Notes: generated from the sequence alone by a model not told the origin. Positions 17,585-26,709 are shown, counted from the first letter of the stretch. The stretch: 64,000 nucleotides of DNA from Muribaculaceae bacterium (GCA_017619935.1 JAFZRJ010000014.1:1-64000), one strand, 5' to 3'. Numbers and translations: made by a program.

Positions 17585-19864
17585 TTACGGTTTCACCCAA
17601 TTCACGTTCCAAATCGAAACGCGGTCCTTGTTGCTGGCTTGCTTGCTCGGGCAGAGGTTGGTGAACTCAATCGTGCAATCGCCAGTCACATTCACGCGTT
17701 CTGAGAAGTTAAACACCTTGAACTTCTCAAGCCCGGTATTCTCGCTCTGTTCGACAGTGTAGGTATACACGACCTGGCCATTCTGCTTGACATCGACACG
17801 GAATGCTATTTGTGAGTCGGTATAAGCAATGGCGTAGCTGAACATCAGCGATGCTATGCCACCCTTGATAAGAGGCGAAACGATGGTACCCACCTTGTCG
17901 GTGTGACCATTCATGGTCACGGCCATCGCCCACTTGTCACTGTCAGGCATCTTGCCGATAAAGGTGAACGTCGGGTTATTGTCGGTTTCACCACCGATGA
18001 GCAGGTTGCAGTTGGTAGCTGTCCAGCCCAGCGTACTAGTGTAAGTGCCATACGTACCCTTAGCCGAACCACCGTTCATGGTTTCAAAGTCAGCGCGGTT
18101 GTCAGCCAAGTCAGGATCGGGGCCAGGACCGGGAGGATTATCACCGCCTTCCACATTAAACTTCACATCGTCGAGACACCATGTTGCATAGTTGGCATCG
18201 GAGGTGGCGCTGTAAAGGAAGCCAATGTAGTAAGTTCCGTCGTACTGGCTCAAGTCGAGGTCACCACTTTCGGCCCATGACGAGTAACCGCTGGCAGGTG
18301 CCGTGGCGATGGTCGGGTTGAGCTTATAGAGCGTGGCCGTCGTCGGGTCGCTGGTCGACATCACATAAACCTCAAACTTGGTGGTTGAGCTGCCGTAACC
18401 GTTCACCTGAGTGCGGAAAGTGAGAATCTTACGGGCGGCGTTCTTGATGTCAAGAGCCGGAGTAATGAGCCACGACTCGAATGGAGCGGTGCCCTTGTAA
18501 CCGGTCATTGCGGCATAGTAGTTGTTGTCGAAGCTGGGAGTGTACCAAGCCTTGTCGCCCTTAATCTGCACATTGAGCCAGTCGCTGGGGATGGCCTTGC
18601 CCTCGAAGTTCTCGTTGAGCGTGGTCACACCACCGGTAGCCACCGACAGACGGTATTCACTCGTCGAGCCACTGTTGCCCAGAACACCATGAGTACCCAT
18701 GTAGGTGCCATATTCACCCAACACCCAAATTTGGGTCTTGTAAACAGCTTCGTTGTCGCGCAAGTTGGCTTGCTCGCGGAATTTCGAATCTTGAGGCAGG
18801 GGCACCACAATGCACTTCGAGAAGTCGGTCTCATCAGGATTGTCAGCAATCACGATGGTTGTGGGCAGTGAGGTAGGAGCCTTCCATTCAATGTCGGCAT
18901 TCGACTTCACCTCGTTCACCTCGGGAGCCACGGCACCTACCACAAAACCGGTCATCCATCCCGTACGGCCGGAATTCTGAATCTCGATGGCTTCGGCCAC
19001 TGTGTAAGGATCTTTATAAGTACCCTTCGTGCCGTTCTCAAAGTTGATGCAATCTTGCATGTCGCGAATAATCAGCGACCACTGGTCTTCGCCCACCATC
19101 TTGAGCACACCCACCACATCGCCGTTGCCGATGGGCAGTGTCTCAGCACGGAAGTCGGCATAGTTGCTGTTCTCTACAGTAATCGAATGACCTTCGGAGT
19201 CGGTAATCGTGCGATTGGTCGAAGCATCGGCGGCGCTGAACGGGGTTTCGCCATCGGCGGCATCCCATTTCACATTCTGGAACTTGACCAGTTGGCCCAT
19301 GTATTTGAGCTTGGTGTCTTTGTCACTGTGTCCCACGATGTCGCTAATCTTAGCCACCACAGGATTCACTTTATCCTTGTTGGGCAGGCCGTTGAGTTCG
19401 ACAAACTCTTTGACAACCTCCAACGGCATACGTCCGGCCTCCCACACGTTCTGTGCGGCATACCACTCGGGCTTACCAATCAGGTACTGGCCGTTCCACT
19501 TGCCAATCCAGCGGTTCTTCATGTTGAGCACCACCTCCTGGCCAACGCGATAGGTACCGGCCAATGAATTGGCATCAATCGACAAACCGATGCCACCGGT
19601 CTCATCCTGAATGAACAGGTACTTGTAAATGTTGCCGCTCTCGTCATTGGCGCTCACCCAACCGTGAATCACCACATCGTCCTTGATGGTGTCGCAGAAG
19701 TTGCGGACATCTTTCCAGTACTTTGCCTTAAAGTCGGCAATTGACGTGTTGTGCGTGTGCGAAGCCGTAGGCATGACGATGGGTGGCGTATCGAAGTCCT
19801 CGTTACAGCCCACCGCCAGTATGGCCACCAGCACAAGCCACATTAGATAATTTAAGCGTTTCAT
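17585..19864 (-). CDS. DUF5689 / choice-of-anchor domain lipoprotein
   Basis: 759 residues with a lipoprotein signal (lipobox AVGC, Cys20). The DUF5689 domain (about 40-280) contains two OB-fold-like units (IHGWVSANDESGNIYKYLFI, then VAKISDIVGH). A further OB-like unit follows and two jelly-roll-like choice-of-anchor J regions (about 420-570, with LNENFEGKAIPSDW, and 610-759). The protein is probably anchored at the outer-membrane surface and works with the TonB-dependent receptor encoded 54 nt upstream, a pairing that recurs in Bacteroidota. The ligand is unknown; a polymer-binding role is likely. Confidence 0.8.
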   Translation of the reverse strand: MKRLNYLMWLVLVAILAVGCNEDFDTPPIVMPTASHTHNTSIADFKAKYWKDVRNFCDTIKDDVVIHGWVSANDESGNIYKYLFIQDETGGIGLSIDANSLAGTYRVGQEVVLNMKNRWIGKWNGQYLIGKPEWYAAQNVWEAGRMPLEVVKEFVELNGLPNKDKVNPVVAKISDIVGHSDKDTKLKYMGQLVKFQNVKWDAADGETPFSAADASTNRTITDSEGHSITVENSNYADFRAETLPIGNGDVVGVLKMVGEDQWSLIIRDMQDCINFENGTKGTYKDPYTVAEAIEIQNSGRTGWMTGFVVGAVAPEVNEVKSNADIEWKAPTSLPTTIVIADNPDETDFSKCIVVPLPQDSKFREQANLRDNEAVYKTQIWVLGEYGTYMGTHGVLGNSGSTSEYRLSVATGGVTTLNENFEGKAIPSDWLNVQIKGDKAWYTPSFDNNYYAAMTGYKGTAPFESWLITPALDIKNAARKILTFRTQVNGYGSSTTKFEVYVMSTSDPTTATLYKLNPTIATAPASGYSSWAESGDLDLSQYDGTYYIGFLYSATSDANYATWCLDDVKFNVEGGDNPPGPGPDPDLADNRADFETMNGGSAKGTYGTYTSTLGWTATNCNLLIGGETDNNPTFTFIGKMPDSDKWAMAVTMNGHTDKVGTIVSPLIKGGIASLMFSYAIAYTDSQIAFRVDVKQNGQVVYTYTVEQSENTGLEKFKVFNFSERVNVTGDCTIEFTNLCPSKQASNKDRVSIWNVNWVKP

Positions 19865-19918
19865 AGTCGTTATCTTGTTTTTGTTATTATTTCGTTGTTT
19901 TGTTTATAACTCCATTGA

Positions 19919-22702
19919 TTAGAATCGCACGCCCAAGTTGAGGAACAACTTGAAGCCCTGTGCATAGTAGTACTTGTTGGGGAACTTGCCAGTGGCGAAT
20001 GTAGCATAGTCGAAATCGCCAGTCGAGGAGATGAACGTCTGTCGTCCCTGCTGATATCCACCCGTCATGATGTTGGTGTTGTTCAGGATGTTGTTCAGGT
20101 TCAAGTTGATGTTGAGGCTCGCACGGCGATTGAGGTAAATCACATGGCCGATGCTGGCGTCAAGCGAGAATGCAGAGTTCAGTTTCTCTTGGTTGGCCAC
20201 GTTCCAGGCCATCTCGCGCAATTCCTGCTCACTACCGGCCTGCGTGTATAACGTGGGAATCACTTCGTGGCGGATGGGAGACAGGTCGATGTAGGCCTTG
20301 TCGAGATAAGTTCCACTCAATTCAAAGTACCAGTTCTTGGGAGCCGCCCAGTTCAGTGCCATGGTGTAGGCCTCTTGGGGCGTGCCGCTCACGAAGTAGT
20401 TCTTCAGATACACGGTGGTCACAATGTCTTCTTGTGTTCCGTTTTCATAGCTGCGTGTACCCAGCGGGCGGTTCTTGTAGCGGTAACGCGAAATGTTGGC
20501 AGCTCCGCTCAGGGTGAGGCTTGGGGTAATCTTGTACGATGCCCCTATCTCGATGCCTTTGTACACCTTGTGCACGCCCGTGAGCGCATAGTTCATAAAG
20601 GTCTTGTACTGGTCATCGTAGTAACCGGTGCGCTCGGTGGAGTTGCGCTGGTCGGTATAGAATGCCGTGATGGAGCCTTTGAAATTGCGATAGTTCCATG
20701 CGTATGTGAAGTCGCCGCTCCATATGGCCTCGCACTTGAGGTCGGCCACCACGTCGTCCTTGGTACGGGGCGAGATGTAGGCGTAGTTGGGCAGCGGCGC
20801 GTGAGTGCCGTAGTAGATGTGCGCGCTGAAGTTGTTGCGACCATCCAGCTTATAGGTGGCGCCCGCCTTGAAACCGGCAGTGACAAATTCATGCACCTTA
20901 CCCTTTCCGTAAGAGTTCTGCGGCGAACGGCCGTTACGCATTTTTCCGTCACGCTGATAGCGGAAGTAGTTGGCACGCAAGGTATAGCTCAAATCCCAGT
21001 GAGCGGTGGTGAACACCATCTGTTTCCAGACGCCGGCTTGCCAGGAGTTGATGTTGTAGTCGTAGCCGAAGCGGTCGTCCTCACCTACACGGCGGTTAGG
21101 ATTGTCCAAGTCATTCTGCGCCAAGTCGGGATTTTCGGGGAAGTCACGCTCGGCATATTGGTCAACATCAATCCAGTAACGACCGCCAAGCAGGTCTTTC
21201 ACCGTCTTGTAGTAGGACGAGCGAGTGAAGTTGGCGTTCACACCGCCTTGCAGTGTGAGCAAGTCGCTCAGGCGCATGTTCAGGTTGCTGTTGAGGGCCC
21301 AGCTGGCTTGATTGCTGTGGCGGTTCTCCAGAATGTAAGTGGCGGAAGCGTCGGTACCTTCCTTATCGGCAATATAGTTGTTCAAGTAGTTGACGCGGTA
21401 CAGTTCATCCCACTGGATTTGCCGCACGGCATCGCTAGTTTGCCACAACTCGGTATAGAAATCGGTCTCACTGTCACCGCTGATATAGCTGGGCAGATAA
21501 CGATAGTAGTCGGGGCGAGGATCGGCCGCATTCATCCAGTTCAGGGCGCTCGAAGCGTAGAACGACTTGTGGAAGGCGGTACCCGTGTTGAGCGTAGTGT
21601 TCTTGTTCGGGGTCCAAATCCAGTTCAGCACCACGGTGGGGTCGAAGCTCTCGACCACGCGGGCATTGCGTTTCTTGCCGTTTTGCCAGCCCCAGTTAGG
21701 ATTATACAGGTTGCTGCCGACCAGGTCGTAGGCCTCTTGGACGGTGGCGGTGTTGCTGGCGCGCTGGGTGGGCGAACCGAAAGTGGTCAGCGCGAACGAG
21801 TGTTGCGAATTCAACACTTTCTGGACCGACAGGAAGTAGCCCCAGCTGCTGTAGAACGAGCCCGGGATGATTCCTTCGTCGGCAAAACGTCCCACACCGC
21901 TCAGCGTGAGAGCCCAACCGTTGGGATTCAAACCTGTGCTGTAGGTGGCCATGCCACGCCACTTGTAGTTACCGTTGGTGTACGCCACGCTACCACGGAA
22001 ACCAGGAGCGAAGTCCTTGGCGTAGGTCGTGATGTTGGTGGCACCGCCCACTCCGCCGAAAGCGAAGCTGGTTGATGTCAGGCCTGTCCCGTTGGTCTTG
22101 TTGCGGAACGCCTGATTCATGCCACCTATCATCGAGTAGTTGAAACGGCCACGCACGGCATCGTTGAAGTTCACGCCATTAATCGACGTGGAGGTGTACT
22201 CACTCTGATAACCGCGTATGCGGAAACGCATGATACTGAAGCGATAACTTGCCGCCTGATAGAACGGGTCATCGTTGGTACCAGTCAATAGACCCACAGC
22301 TTGCGTGTTGCCCTCCTCGTCTTCAAGTTGCGACTCGGTGAGAACCATCTCGCTGTTGAATTCGTGATTTTCCTGCGTTTCACTAGTGAATGCCGTGGGC
22401 TCGATGCGTATTGTGCCCAGGTCATCAACGACTCCACCAGTGATTTGCACAGCTTGCGACCAGTCTTTATAACCGTAATTAATCACCAGCAAAACATCTT
22501 TGCCGGCAGCAACATCGGTCATAAAGAAGTCGCCATTTGGACCTGTGACAACGGTCGTGCCTTGGTCATCGAGGATGACAGTGGCCCCTGCTACCGTTGC
22601 GCCAGTCTTCGCATCTACCACCACTCCACGCAAGCCTGTGTGTTGCGCCAGCAACGCCATGCTTGTCATGAGCGACAGTAGCAAGAATAGTTTTAGTCTC
22701 AT
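19919..22702 (-). CDS. TonB-dependent outer-membrane receptor
   Basis: 927 residues with a signal peptide (ends MALLAQ). The N-terminal carboxypeptidase-regulatory-like beta domain (about 23-105) begins GLRGVVVDAKTGATVAGATV. The plug domain at about 130-240 includes FRIRGYQSEYTSTSINGV, and the remainder is a 22-strand-type barrel ending in aromatic LNLGVRF. It lacks the SusC TonB-box signature and has no SusD partner. Instead it is followed by the DUF5689 lipoprotein, with which it probably forms an uptake complex. A minus-strand -7 box lies at 22805-22812, giving a leader of about 95 nt. Confidence 0.9.
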   Translation of the reverse strand: MRLKLFLLLSLMTSMALLAQHTGLRGVVVDAKTGATVAGATVILDDQGTTVVTGPNGDFFMTDVAAGKDVLLVINYGYKDWSQAVQITGGVVDDLGTIRIEPTAFTSETQENHEFNSEMVLTESQLEDEEGNTQAVGLLTGTNDDPFYQAASYRFSIMRFRIRGYQSEYTSTSINGVNFNDAVRGRFNYSMIGGMNQAFRNKTNGTGLTSTSFAFGGVGGATNITTYAKDFAPGFRGSVAYTNGNYKWRGMATYSTGLNPNGWALTLSGVGRFADEGIIPGSFYSSWGYFLSVQKVLNSQHSFALTTFGSPTQRASNTATVQEAYDLVGSNLYNPNWGWQNGKKRNARVVESFDPTVVLNWIWTPNKNTTLNTGTAFHKSFYASSALNWMNAADPRPDYYRYLPSYISGDSETDFYTELWQTSDAVRQIQWDELYRVNYLNNYIADKEGTDASATYILENRHSNQASWALNSNLNMRLSDLLTLQGGVNANFTRSSYYKTVKDLLGGRYWIDVDQYAERDFPENPDLAQNDLDNPNRRVGEDDRFGYDYNINSWQAGVWKQMVFTTAHWDLSYTLRANYFRYQRDGKMRNGRSPQNSYGKGKVHEFVTAGFKAGATYKLDGRNNFSAHIYYGTHAPLPNYAYISPRTKDDVVADLKCEAIWSGDFTYAWNYRNFKGSITAFYTDQRNSTERTGYYDDQYKTFMNYALTGVHKVYKGIEIGASYKITPSLTLSGAANISRYRYKNRPLGTRSYENGTQEDIVTTVYLKNYFVSGTPQEAYTMALNWAAPKNWYFELSGTYLDKAYIDLSPIRHEVIPTLYTQAGSEQELREMAWNVANQEKLNSAFSLDASIGHVIYLNRRASLNINLNLNNILNNTNIMTGGYQQGRQTFISSTGDFDYATFATGKFPNKYYYAQGFKLFLNLGVRF

Positions 22703-23013
22703 AGGGGTTGATGTTTATGTTTAATTGTTATTGTTAGCGGTTGAACTTTTAGTTAATTTAACCTAACAGAATGCCCAACAAGGCGCTTCTTTGATAAATT
22801 TCCTCAAAGTTACGCATTTTTTTTGAAACGAGCATCACCCTACAGCATTTTATTTTCACCTATTTTTATTGCGACACTTTCAACACTCAACAAAAGGGTA
22901 TTTTTACCACACCACCCTTGATTGACCTTGTTATCGCCACTGCACCGCCATTAACTTTGCGCCAAAGCGTTTGAAAATCAACCTTTATCAATATCACCTT
23001 AAAGATTTTTACG
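22703..23013. other. Divergent promoter region
   Basis: A+T-rich. It holds the minus-strand -7 box TAACTTTG (22805-22812, no good -33 box) of the TonB-dependent receptor and the plus-strand promoter of the small gene at 23014. Nothing else is seen. Confidence 0.6.
22928..22959 (+). promoter_or_regulatory. Promoter for the first unknown small gene
   Basis: TTG at 22928-22930, a 21-nt spacer and a perfect TAACTTTG at 22952-22959. Leader about 45-50 nt. Confidence 0.6.
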
Positions 23014-23559
23014 ATGGAAAAACTCAATCTGACCGAAACCGAAATGCTGGCACTATGGAAGCGCGTGATGCACATCGAACCCGTGCGACGCGAATGTGCC
23101 GTGGAACGTGACGACGGCATCAACCTCGACGATTTCCTGCTCATCCACCTCAGGCAGTGGTACGCCCACCTGCTGCTCACCGCGCCCATCGAGTGGCTGC
23201 CGGTGGAAGACCTGAAAACCGATGTGCCGCTCTCGTCCACCGACACGGGCGTGGCGACCGCCATGCTGCCCACACGATGCGTGAGGCCTGTGGAATGGCG
23301 TCTGGCGGGATGGCCACACAGCGTCACGCGCTTCCTGGCGCCCGACGATCCTGCTGCACTCGCACAACGCAGCGAGTGGATACGCAGCGGCGTGAACAAC
23401 CCCGCCATCATCGCCCATGACGACCGCCTCACCCTGTACGGCATCACACCGGGAACCGCGCCGGTACTCCTCACGGCGCGGTGCGTGGCAACTCCCGAAG
23501 ACGGCCGATACATCCTGCATCACGATGCCTTGAGCGCCTTGCCGCGATGGCCGTTGTAA
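23014..23559 (+). CDS. Unrecognised 181-residue protein
   Basis: I do not recognise this family. The protein is soluble, with no signal peptide or membrane segment. It starts with an acidic helical region (1-55) and continues with a mixed alpha/beta region rich in proline and tryptophan: IEWLPVEDL, CVRPVEWRLAGWPHSVTRFLAP and DDRLTLYGI. The local G+C is high (41 of 60 bases at 23281-23340), above most of the window. It is the first of three small same-strand genes, with its own -7 box. Gaps to the next genes are about 137 and 51 nt. Possible phage- or element-derived origin is a guess from the context only. Confidence 0.7.
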   Translation: MEKLNLTETEMLALWKRVMHIEPVRRECAVERDDGINLDDFLLIHLRQWYAHLLLTAPIEWLPVEDLKTDVPLSSTDTGVATAMLPTRCVRPVEWRLAGWPHSVTRFLAPDDPAALAQRSEWIRSGVNNPAIIAHDDRLTLYGITPGTAPVLLTARCVATPEDGRYILHHDALSALPRWPL

Positions 23560-23602
23560 ATCGGCACACCTTTGTTAATCTATGGTAATATTACCCTATT
23601 AA

Positions 23603-23634
23603 TTTGCAAACTACCTATTTTGGAATTATTTTTG
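23603..23634 (+). promoter_or_regulatory. Promoter for the second unknown small gene
   Basis: TTTG at 23603-23606, a 20-nt spacer, TATTTTTG at 23627-23634: an exact consensus match. It supports the ATG at 23697 rather than the earlier in-frame ATG at 23604, which overlaps the -33 box. Confidence 0.7.
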
Positions 23635-23696
23635 CGGCACCATTTGAGTGGCTCCAACACGACACGAATATTTTTACTTACTTATTTCTATACACC

Positions 23697-24146
23697 ATGA
23701 AACAAACAACATCAACAACCACCAATGGCAAAAAGGTGGCACGGCAATCCAGAGACCGGGAATTTCTGGACATGTACGACAAGGCACTGGCTTCGGTGCT
23801 CAAGCAAAACATCAGCAACCCCAAGCGCGTGGCGGTGCGATGGACCATCTACAACAGTTGTCCGCACTACCACGTGAGTTTCGACCGCGCCTACAAGGTG
23901 GTGAGCCACATCCTGCGCAAGGGATACGCGCCGCTCATGCCGTCGTTACAGGCGAACATGTGGATGGAAATCGCGCAGCGCGTGCGGTCGCTCATCAACG
24001 ATGCCGGCATGAGCATCGCCAAGGCCATCGACTTTGTGCTCACCAACTGCCGCGCGTCGCGGTTCTTCATCTCGGAGCACTACGCCTACACCACACTTGT
24101 CGACCGAGCGCGGCACGAGCGCATGAAAGCGAAATACGGCATCTGA
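23697..24146 (+). CDS. Unrecognised 149-residue protein with an internal repeat
   Basis: Started at 23697 because the promoter lies between 23603 and 23634 and would exclude the earlier ATG. The protein is basic and helical, with no signal peptide. Two segments about 65 residues apart look alike: residues 55-72 (CPHYHVSFDRAYKVVSHI) and 120-137 (ASRFFISEHYAYTTLVDR). Both follow aromatic-x-V/I-S-x3-AY-x3-hydrophobic, which suggests an internal duplication. The pattern resembles a small helical nucleic-acid-binding fold, but that is only an impression. It is probably transcribed together with the gene at 24198. Confidence 0.7.
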   Translation: MKQTTSTTTNGKKVARQSRDREFLDMYDKALASVLKQNISNPKRVAVRWTIYNSCPHYHVSFDRAYKVVSHILRKGYAPLMPSLQANMWMEIAQRVRSLINDAGMSIAKAIDFVLTNCRASRFFISEHYAYTTLVDRARHERMKAKYGI

Positions 24147-24197
24147 ACACCAAATTTTGCAGGCAACACACACATTGAAATCTAAAAATCGTTCACC

Positions 24198-24629
24198 ATG
24201 ACCAAGAAAAACATCAACATCAATGCCGACCTCGACGATGTGCTGGATCGCGTGTTTGCCGAGAGCGCACGACGCGCCATCGCGGCACCCGAGGTTTACA
24301 GGCTCACTGCCGACAACTCGCGTCTGCTCACTCAATATGTCGAGAGCGCGCTCCATGACTTGCGTACACGCATGGGCGGCTACGTCACCCTCTGGAGTTT
24401 CAACCCCAACAGCGAAACGCGCAACGTAGTCATACAACTCAAACTGGTACACCCAGCATCGGCGGGACTTGACGACATCATGCGCGATGCGCTGGTGGAA
24501 CTGCTCGCCTACTACGCCCTGATGCGGTTCTACGGCGACGACAGCACCTACTACGGCACGGCATGGCGCAAATACCGCGCACAGCTCATGCTCGTGCTCG
24601 CCCGCGACCAAGCCGCCCTCGCCCAGTAA
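24198..24629 (+). CDS. Unrecognised 143-residue helical protein
   Basis: I do not recognise the family. It has no signal peptide. The predicted content is an N-terminal helix pair (DLDDVLDRVFAESARRA, SRLLTQYVESALHDLRTRM), a short beta segment (YVTLWSFNP, NVVIQLKLV) and a C-terminal helical part rich in tyrosine (LLAYYALMRFYG). The helix-strand-helix plan recalls small phage head-tail connector proteins, a weak analogy. It ends the three-gene block and is followed within 75 nt by a terminator hairpin. Confidence 0.7.
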   Translation: MTKKNININADLDDVLDRVFAESARRAIAAPEVYRLTADNSRLLTQYVESALHDLRTRMGGYVTLWSFNPNSETRNVVIQLKLVHPASAGLDDIMRDALVELLAYYALMRFYGDDSTYYGTAWRKYRAQLMLVLARDQAALAQ

Positions 24630-24672
24630 CCTCGTATGGGGTGGTGAGTGCTGAAGGCACGACACAACACAG

Positions 24673-24706
24673 ACCGGGGTGAAGCGCAAGCGGAACCCCG
24701 GTTTTC
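24673..24706 (+). terminator. Terminator after the three-gene block
   Basis: An 8-bp stem ACCGGGGT/ACCCCGGT (24673-24680 and 24695-24702) with an inner CGC/GCG pair, followed by TTTTC. Confidence 0.75.
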
Positions 24707-24730
24707 ATTGTGTCCCACCCGCAAAAGCAA

Positions 24731-24865
24731 GCTCTGAAAGAGCGATACAAATAGTGCCGTTGTGCCGCCCCTTCAGGGCTTGCGTTTGGGAAGGGGACAA
24801 CGTTTCATCCCCAGGGTGAGCCTTAAGGCGTAACCCTGGGCTATATTGTTCCGTGCTTTCAGCAC
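24731..24865. repeat. Cluster of four REP-like hairpins
   Basis: Four hairpins lie in tandem: GCTCT/AGAGC (24731-24743), GCCC/GGGC (24767-24779), CCCAGGGT/ACCCTGGG (24810-24840, with the inner palindrome GCCTTAAGGC) and GTGCT/AGCAC (24853-24865). Loops are GAA, TTC-like or palindromic. Such arrays of short palindromes between genes are typical of REP-type elements mobilised by RAYT transposases. No such transposase is in this window. Confidence 0.6.
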
Positions 24866-24977
24866 TTTTTGGCTTTTGGGGTGGTTTCGCAGGAGCATTT
24901 TTGGCTTTGAGGACGTTAAAAAATACAAAAGTGTTTATTCATGCGGCTTTTGAAACGTCATATAGGACTATCCGATA

Positions 24978-25009
24978 TTTGGAACGCAATTTCATTTGGC
25001 GTAATTTTG
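24978..25009 (+). promoter_or_regulatory. Promoter for the TPR regulator
   Basis: TTTG at 24978-24981, a 20-nt spacer, TAATTTTG at 25002-25009. Transcription would begin within a few bases of the ATG at 25019, so the mRNA is nearly leaderless. Confidence 0.75.
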
Positions 25010-25018
25010 TGGGGTGAC

Positions 25019-26623
25019 ATGAGAAAGTTACTTTACATATTGTTGGGAACAATGGTAGCGTGCTTGGCGACGTGCTGCCATCGCGTGAGCGACACCGAGG
25101 CGAGGCTCATCGCCATCGACTCGCTGGTGTGTGACCAGCCCGACAGCGCCTTGTCGCTGCTGGCCGACATCAACGGCGACTCGCTGCGGGGCGAGGAACG
25201 TGCCTACCATGCGCTGCTCACCGTGCAGGCGCTCTATAAGGCTGACATCCCCGCCACGAGCGACACGCTCATCCGCCGCGCGTGGGACTACTACCGCGAC
25301 CACGGCTCCTACGACCGTCGCATCCGCGCCATGCTCTATAGCGGCACTGTGCAGGAGGAACTCGGCCACCCCGACAGTGCCATGCGCTGGTACAAGCGCA
25401 CCGAACTCGAGTCCCGCCCCGATGACCACTACTATCGTGGCTATCCATCAATGAAGATGGGAATATTATACCAACAAAGTTATTCATTTAAACAAGCCAT
25501 CAGGCATTATCGTGAAGCGCTCGACAACGCGGACTCGTTGATGAACAATATCGCAGTGTACTGCGCCCAACAACTGTCACAATTATATTTGGAAGATAAT
25601 TTGGACAGCGCAAAAATCTTCATCAATCAGATTGCACGGTATGTCCAGGCCTCAAATGATTCTGTTTATATGCTTTCCAACATAGTGGCTAAAGGCATGA
25701 TGTGGGCCCAAAATGAAAAATATGACAGTGTCAAATATTATTCCCTGTCCGCAATTAGCCTATTCAATGAAAGAGCACCTTATACTACATGGCGTGATTT
25801 GGTTTTATCCTATCTAAAGTTGAATGCCATCGATTCTGCCGACTATTATTTCTCGCGCATGCCCAATCCGACATCCTTGAAGGATTCGGTTTTTTATTAT
25901 GAAATACTTCAGGAACTGAATAAAAGTCATGGAAAATGGGAAAATGCGTTGAAATATGAAAAACAAAGTAATAATTTGTCGGATGAGGTGGTACTAAATG
26001 AAAATGATTTGGCGCTGCTACAAGCAGAACATCAAGCCCAGTTGGAGTATGAATCCCAAAGAAATAGAAGCCCTTATTTGATGATTGCGATTGTTGCAAT
26101 ACTCCTCGTCGTGTTGTTACTGCTCGTAATCAAAATAAGGGAGCGGAACAAATCTGAGATACGGCAGTTGCAGCGATTTATTGACGAGTTGCAAAGCAAG
26201 GTGTCGGTTGATGGAGAAAACAGCACGCATCGCGACAGCGACACCGTCGCTGACAGCCAGCCGCAGGTTTCCGAGTCCATGCTTGACTCGCTGCGGGAGA
26301 TGTTGGTCTATATCCAGAAGTCCAGCAAGAAAGACGACATGAAGGGGGCCATGAAGGCTGTGATGACCGACACGTTCTTCGACTCGCTACGGCAGTACAT
26401 CGACGCGTCACACCATGGCCTCGCTTCCGAAATGTCGCGCGACGAGCGACTGTCGAGACAGGACGTCAACTTCATCTGCATGCACCTGTGCAATATCCCC
26501 AACCCCATTTTGGGCATTTATGCCGGCTATGCTAACTTGCATAGCGTCACCACGCGCAAAAACAGAATCGTGAAAACATTCTTGGGCGGCAACGCCCAAA
26601 TTTCCGACCTCATGAATTATTGA
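25019..26623 (+). CDS. Membrane-tethered TPR protein with C-terminal HTH-like domain
   Basis: 534 residues from the ATG chosen by promoter position. A lipoprotein-like signal (LATCC, Cys19/20) precedes several tetratricopeptide repeats (about 30-350), a single membrane helix (about 363-382), a coiled coil, an acidic linker and a C-terminal region. In the latter, SRQDVNFICMHLCNIPNP and GYANLHSVTTRKNRIVKTF align in pattern with the LuxR-like HTH of the regulator at 30468. The layout matches Bacteroidales TPR regulators that sense in the periplasm and bind DNA on the cytoplasmic side, although a lipoprotein signal would conflict with that and may be an uncleaved anchor. Base composition is strikingly mosaic: G+C-rich ends and an A+T-rich middle. 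It is followed by a secreted BspA-like gene that could be its target. Confidence 0.75.
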   Translation: MRKLLYILLGTMVACLATCCHRVSDTEARLIAIDSLVCDQPDSALSLLADINGDSLRGEERAYHALLTVQALYKADIPATSDTLIRRAWDYYRDHGSYDRRIRAMLYSGTVQEELGHPDSAMRWYKRTELESRPDDHYYRGYPSMKMGILYQQSYSFKQAIRHYREALDNADSLMNNIAVYCAQQLSQLYLEDNLDSAKIFINQIARYVQASNDSVYMLSNIVAKGMMWAQNEKYDSVKYYSLSAISLFNERAPYTTWRDLVLSYLKLNAIDSADYYFSRMPNPTSLKDSVFYYEILQELNKSHGKWENALKYEKQSNNLSDEVVLNENDLALLQAEHQAQLEYESQRNRSPYLMIAIVAILLVVLLLLVIKIRERNKSEIRQLQRFIDELQSKVSVDGENSTHRDSDTVADSQPQVSESMLDSLREMLVYIQKSSKKDDMKGAMKAVMTDTFFDSLRQYIDASHHGLASEMSRDERLSRQDVNFICMHLCNIPNPILGIYAGYANLHSVTTRKNRIVKTFLGGNAQISDLMNY

Positions 26624-26709
26624 CATCGGTTGCAATGGAGAAGAACGAGGTGTAATAAAGTTAATAATAGTTAAAATGGGGGGGTGAATGGAATATGAAA
26701 TAAAAAATG

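Larger units (their letters stand above)
24630..25018. other. Intergenic region: terminator, REP-like hairpins and promoter
   Basis: Holds a terminator hairpin (24673-24706), a cluster of four hairpins (24731-24865) and the promoter of the TPR regulator (24978-25009). An in-frame ATG at 24941 upstream of that promoter is not used as a start. No other gene is seen. Confidence 0.65.

Noticed and set aside
20267-22075. 602-codon open frame on the plus strand inside the TonB receptor gene
   Set aside because: The minus-strand receptor is a full, recognisable protein; the antisense frame has no domain or promoter and is a codon-bias shadow.
24941-25018. Earlier ATG for the TPR regulator
   Set aside because: A complete promoter lies between it and the ATG at 25019, so translation from 24941 is unlikely.
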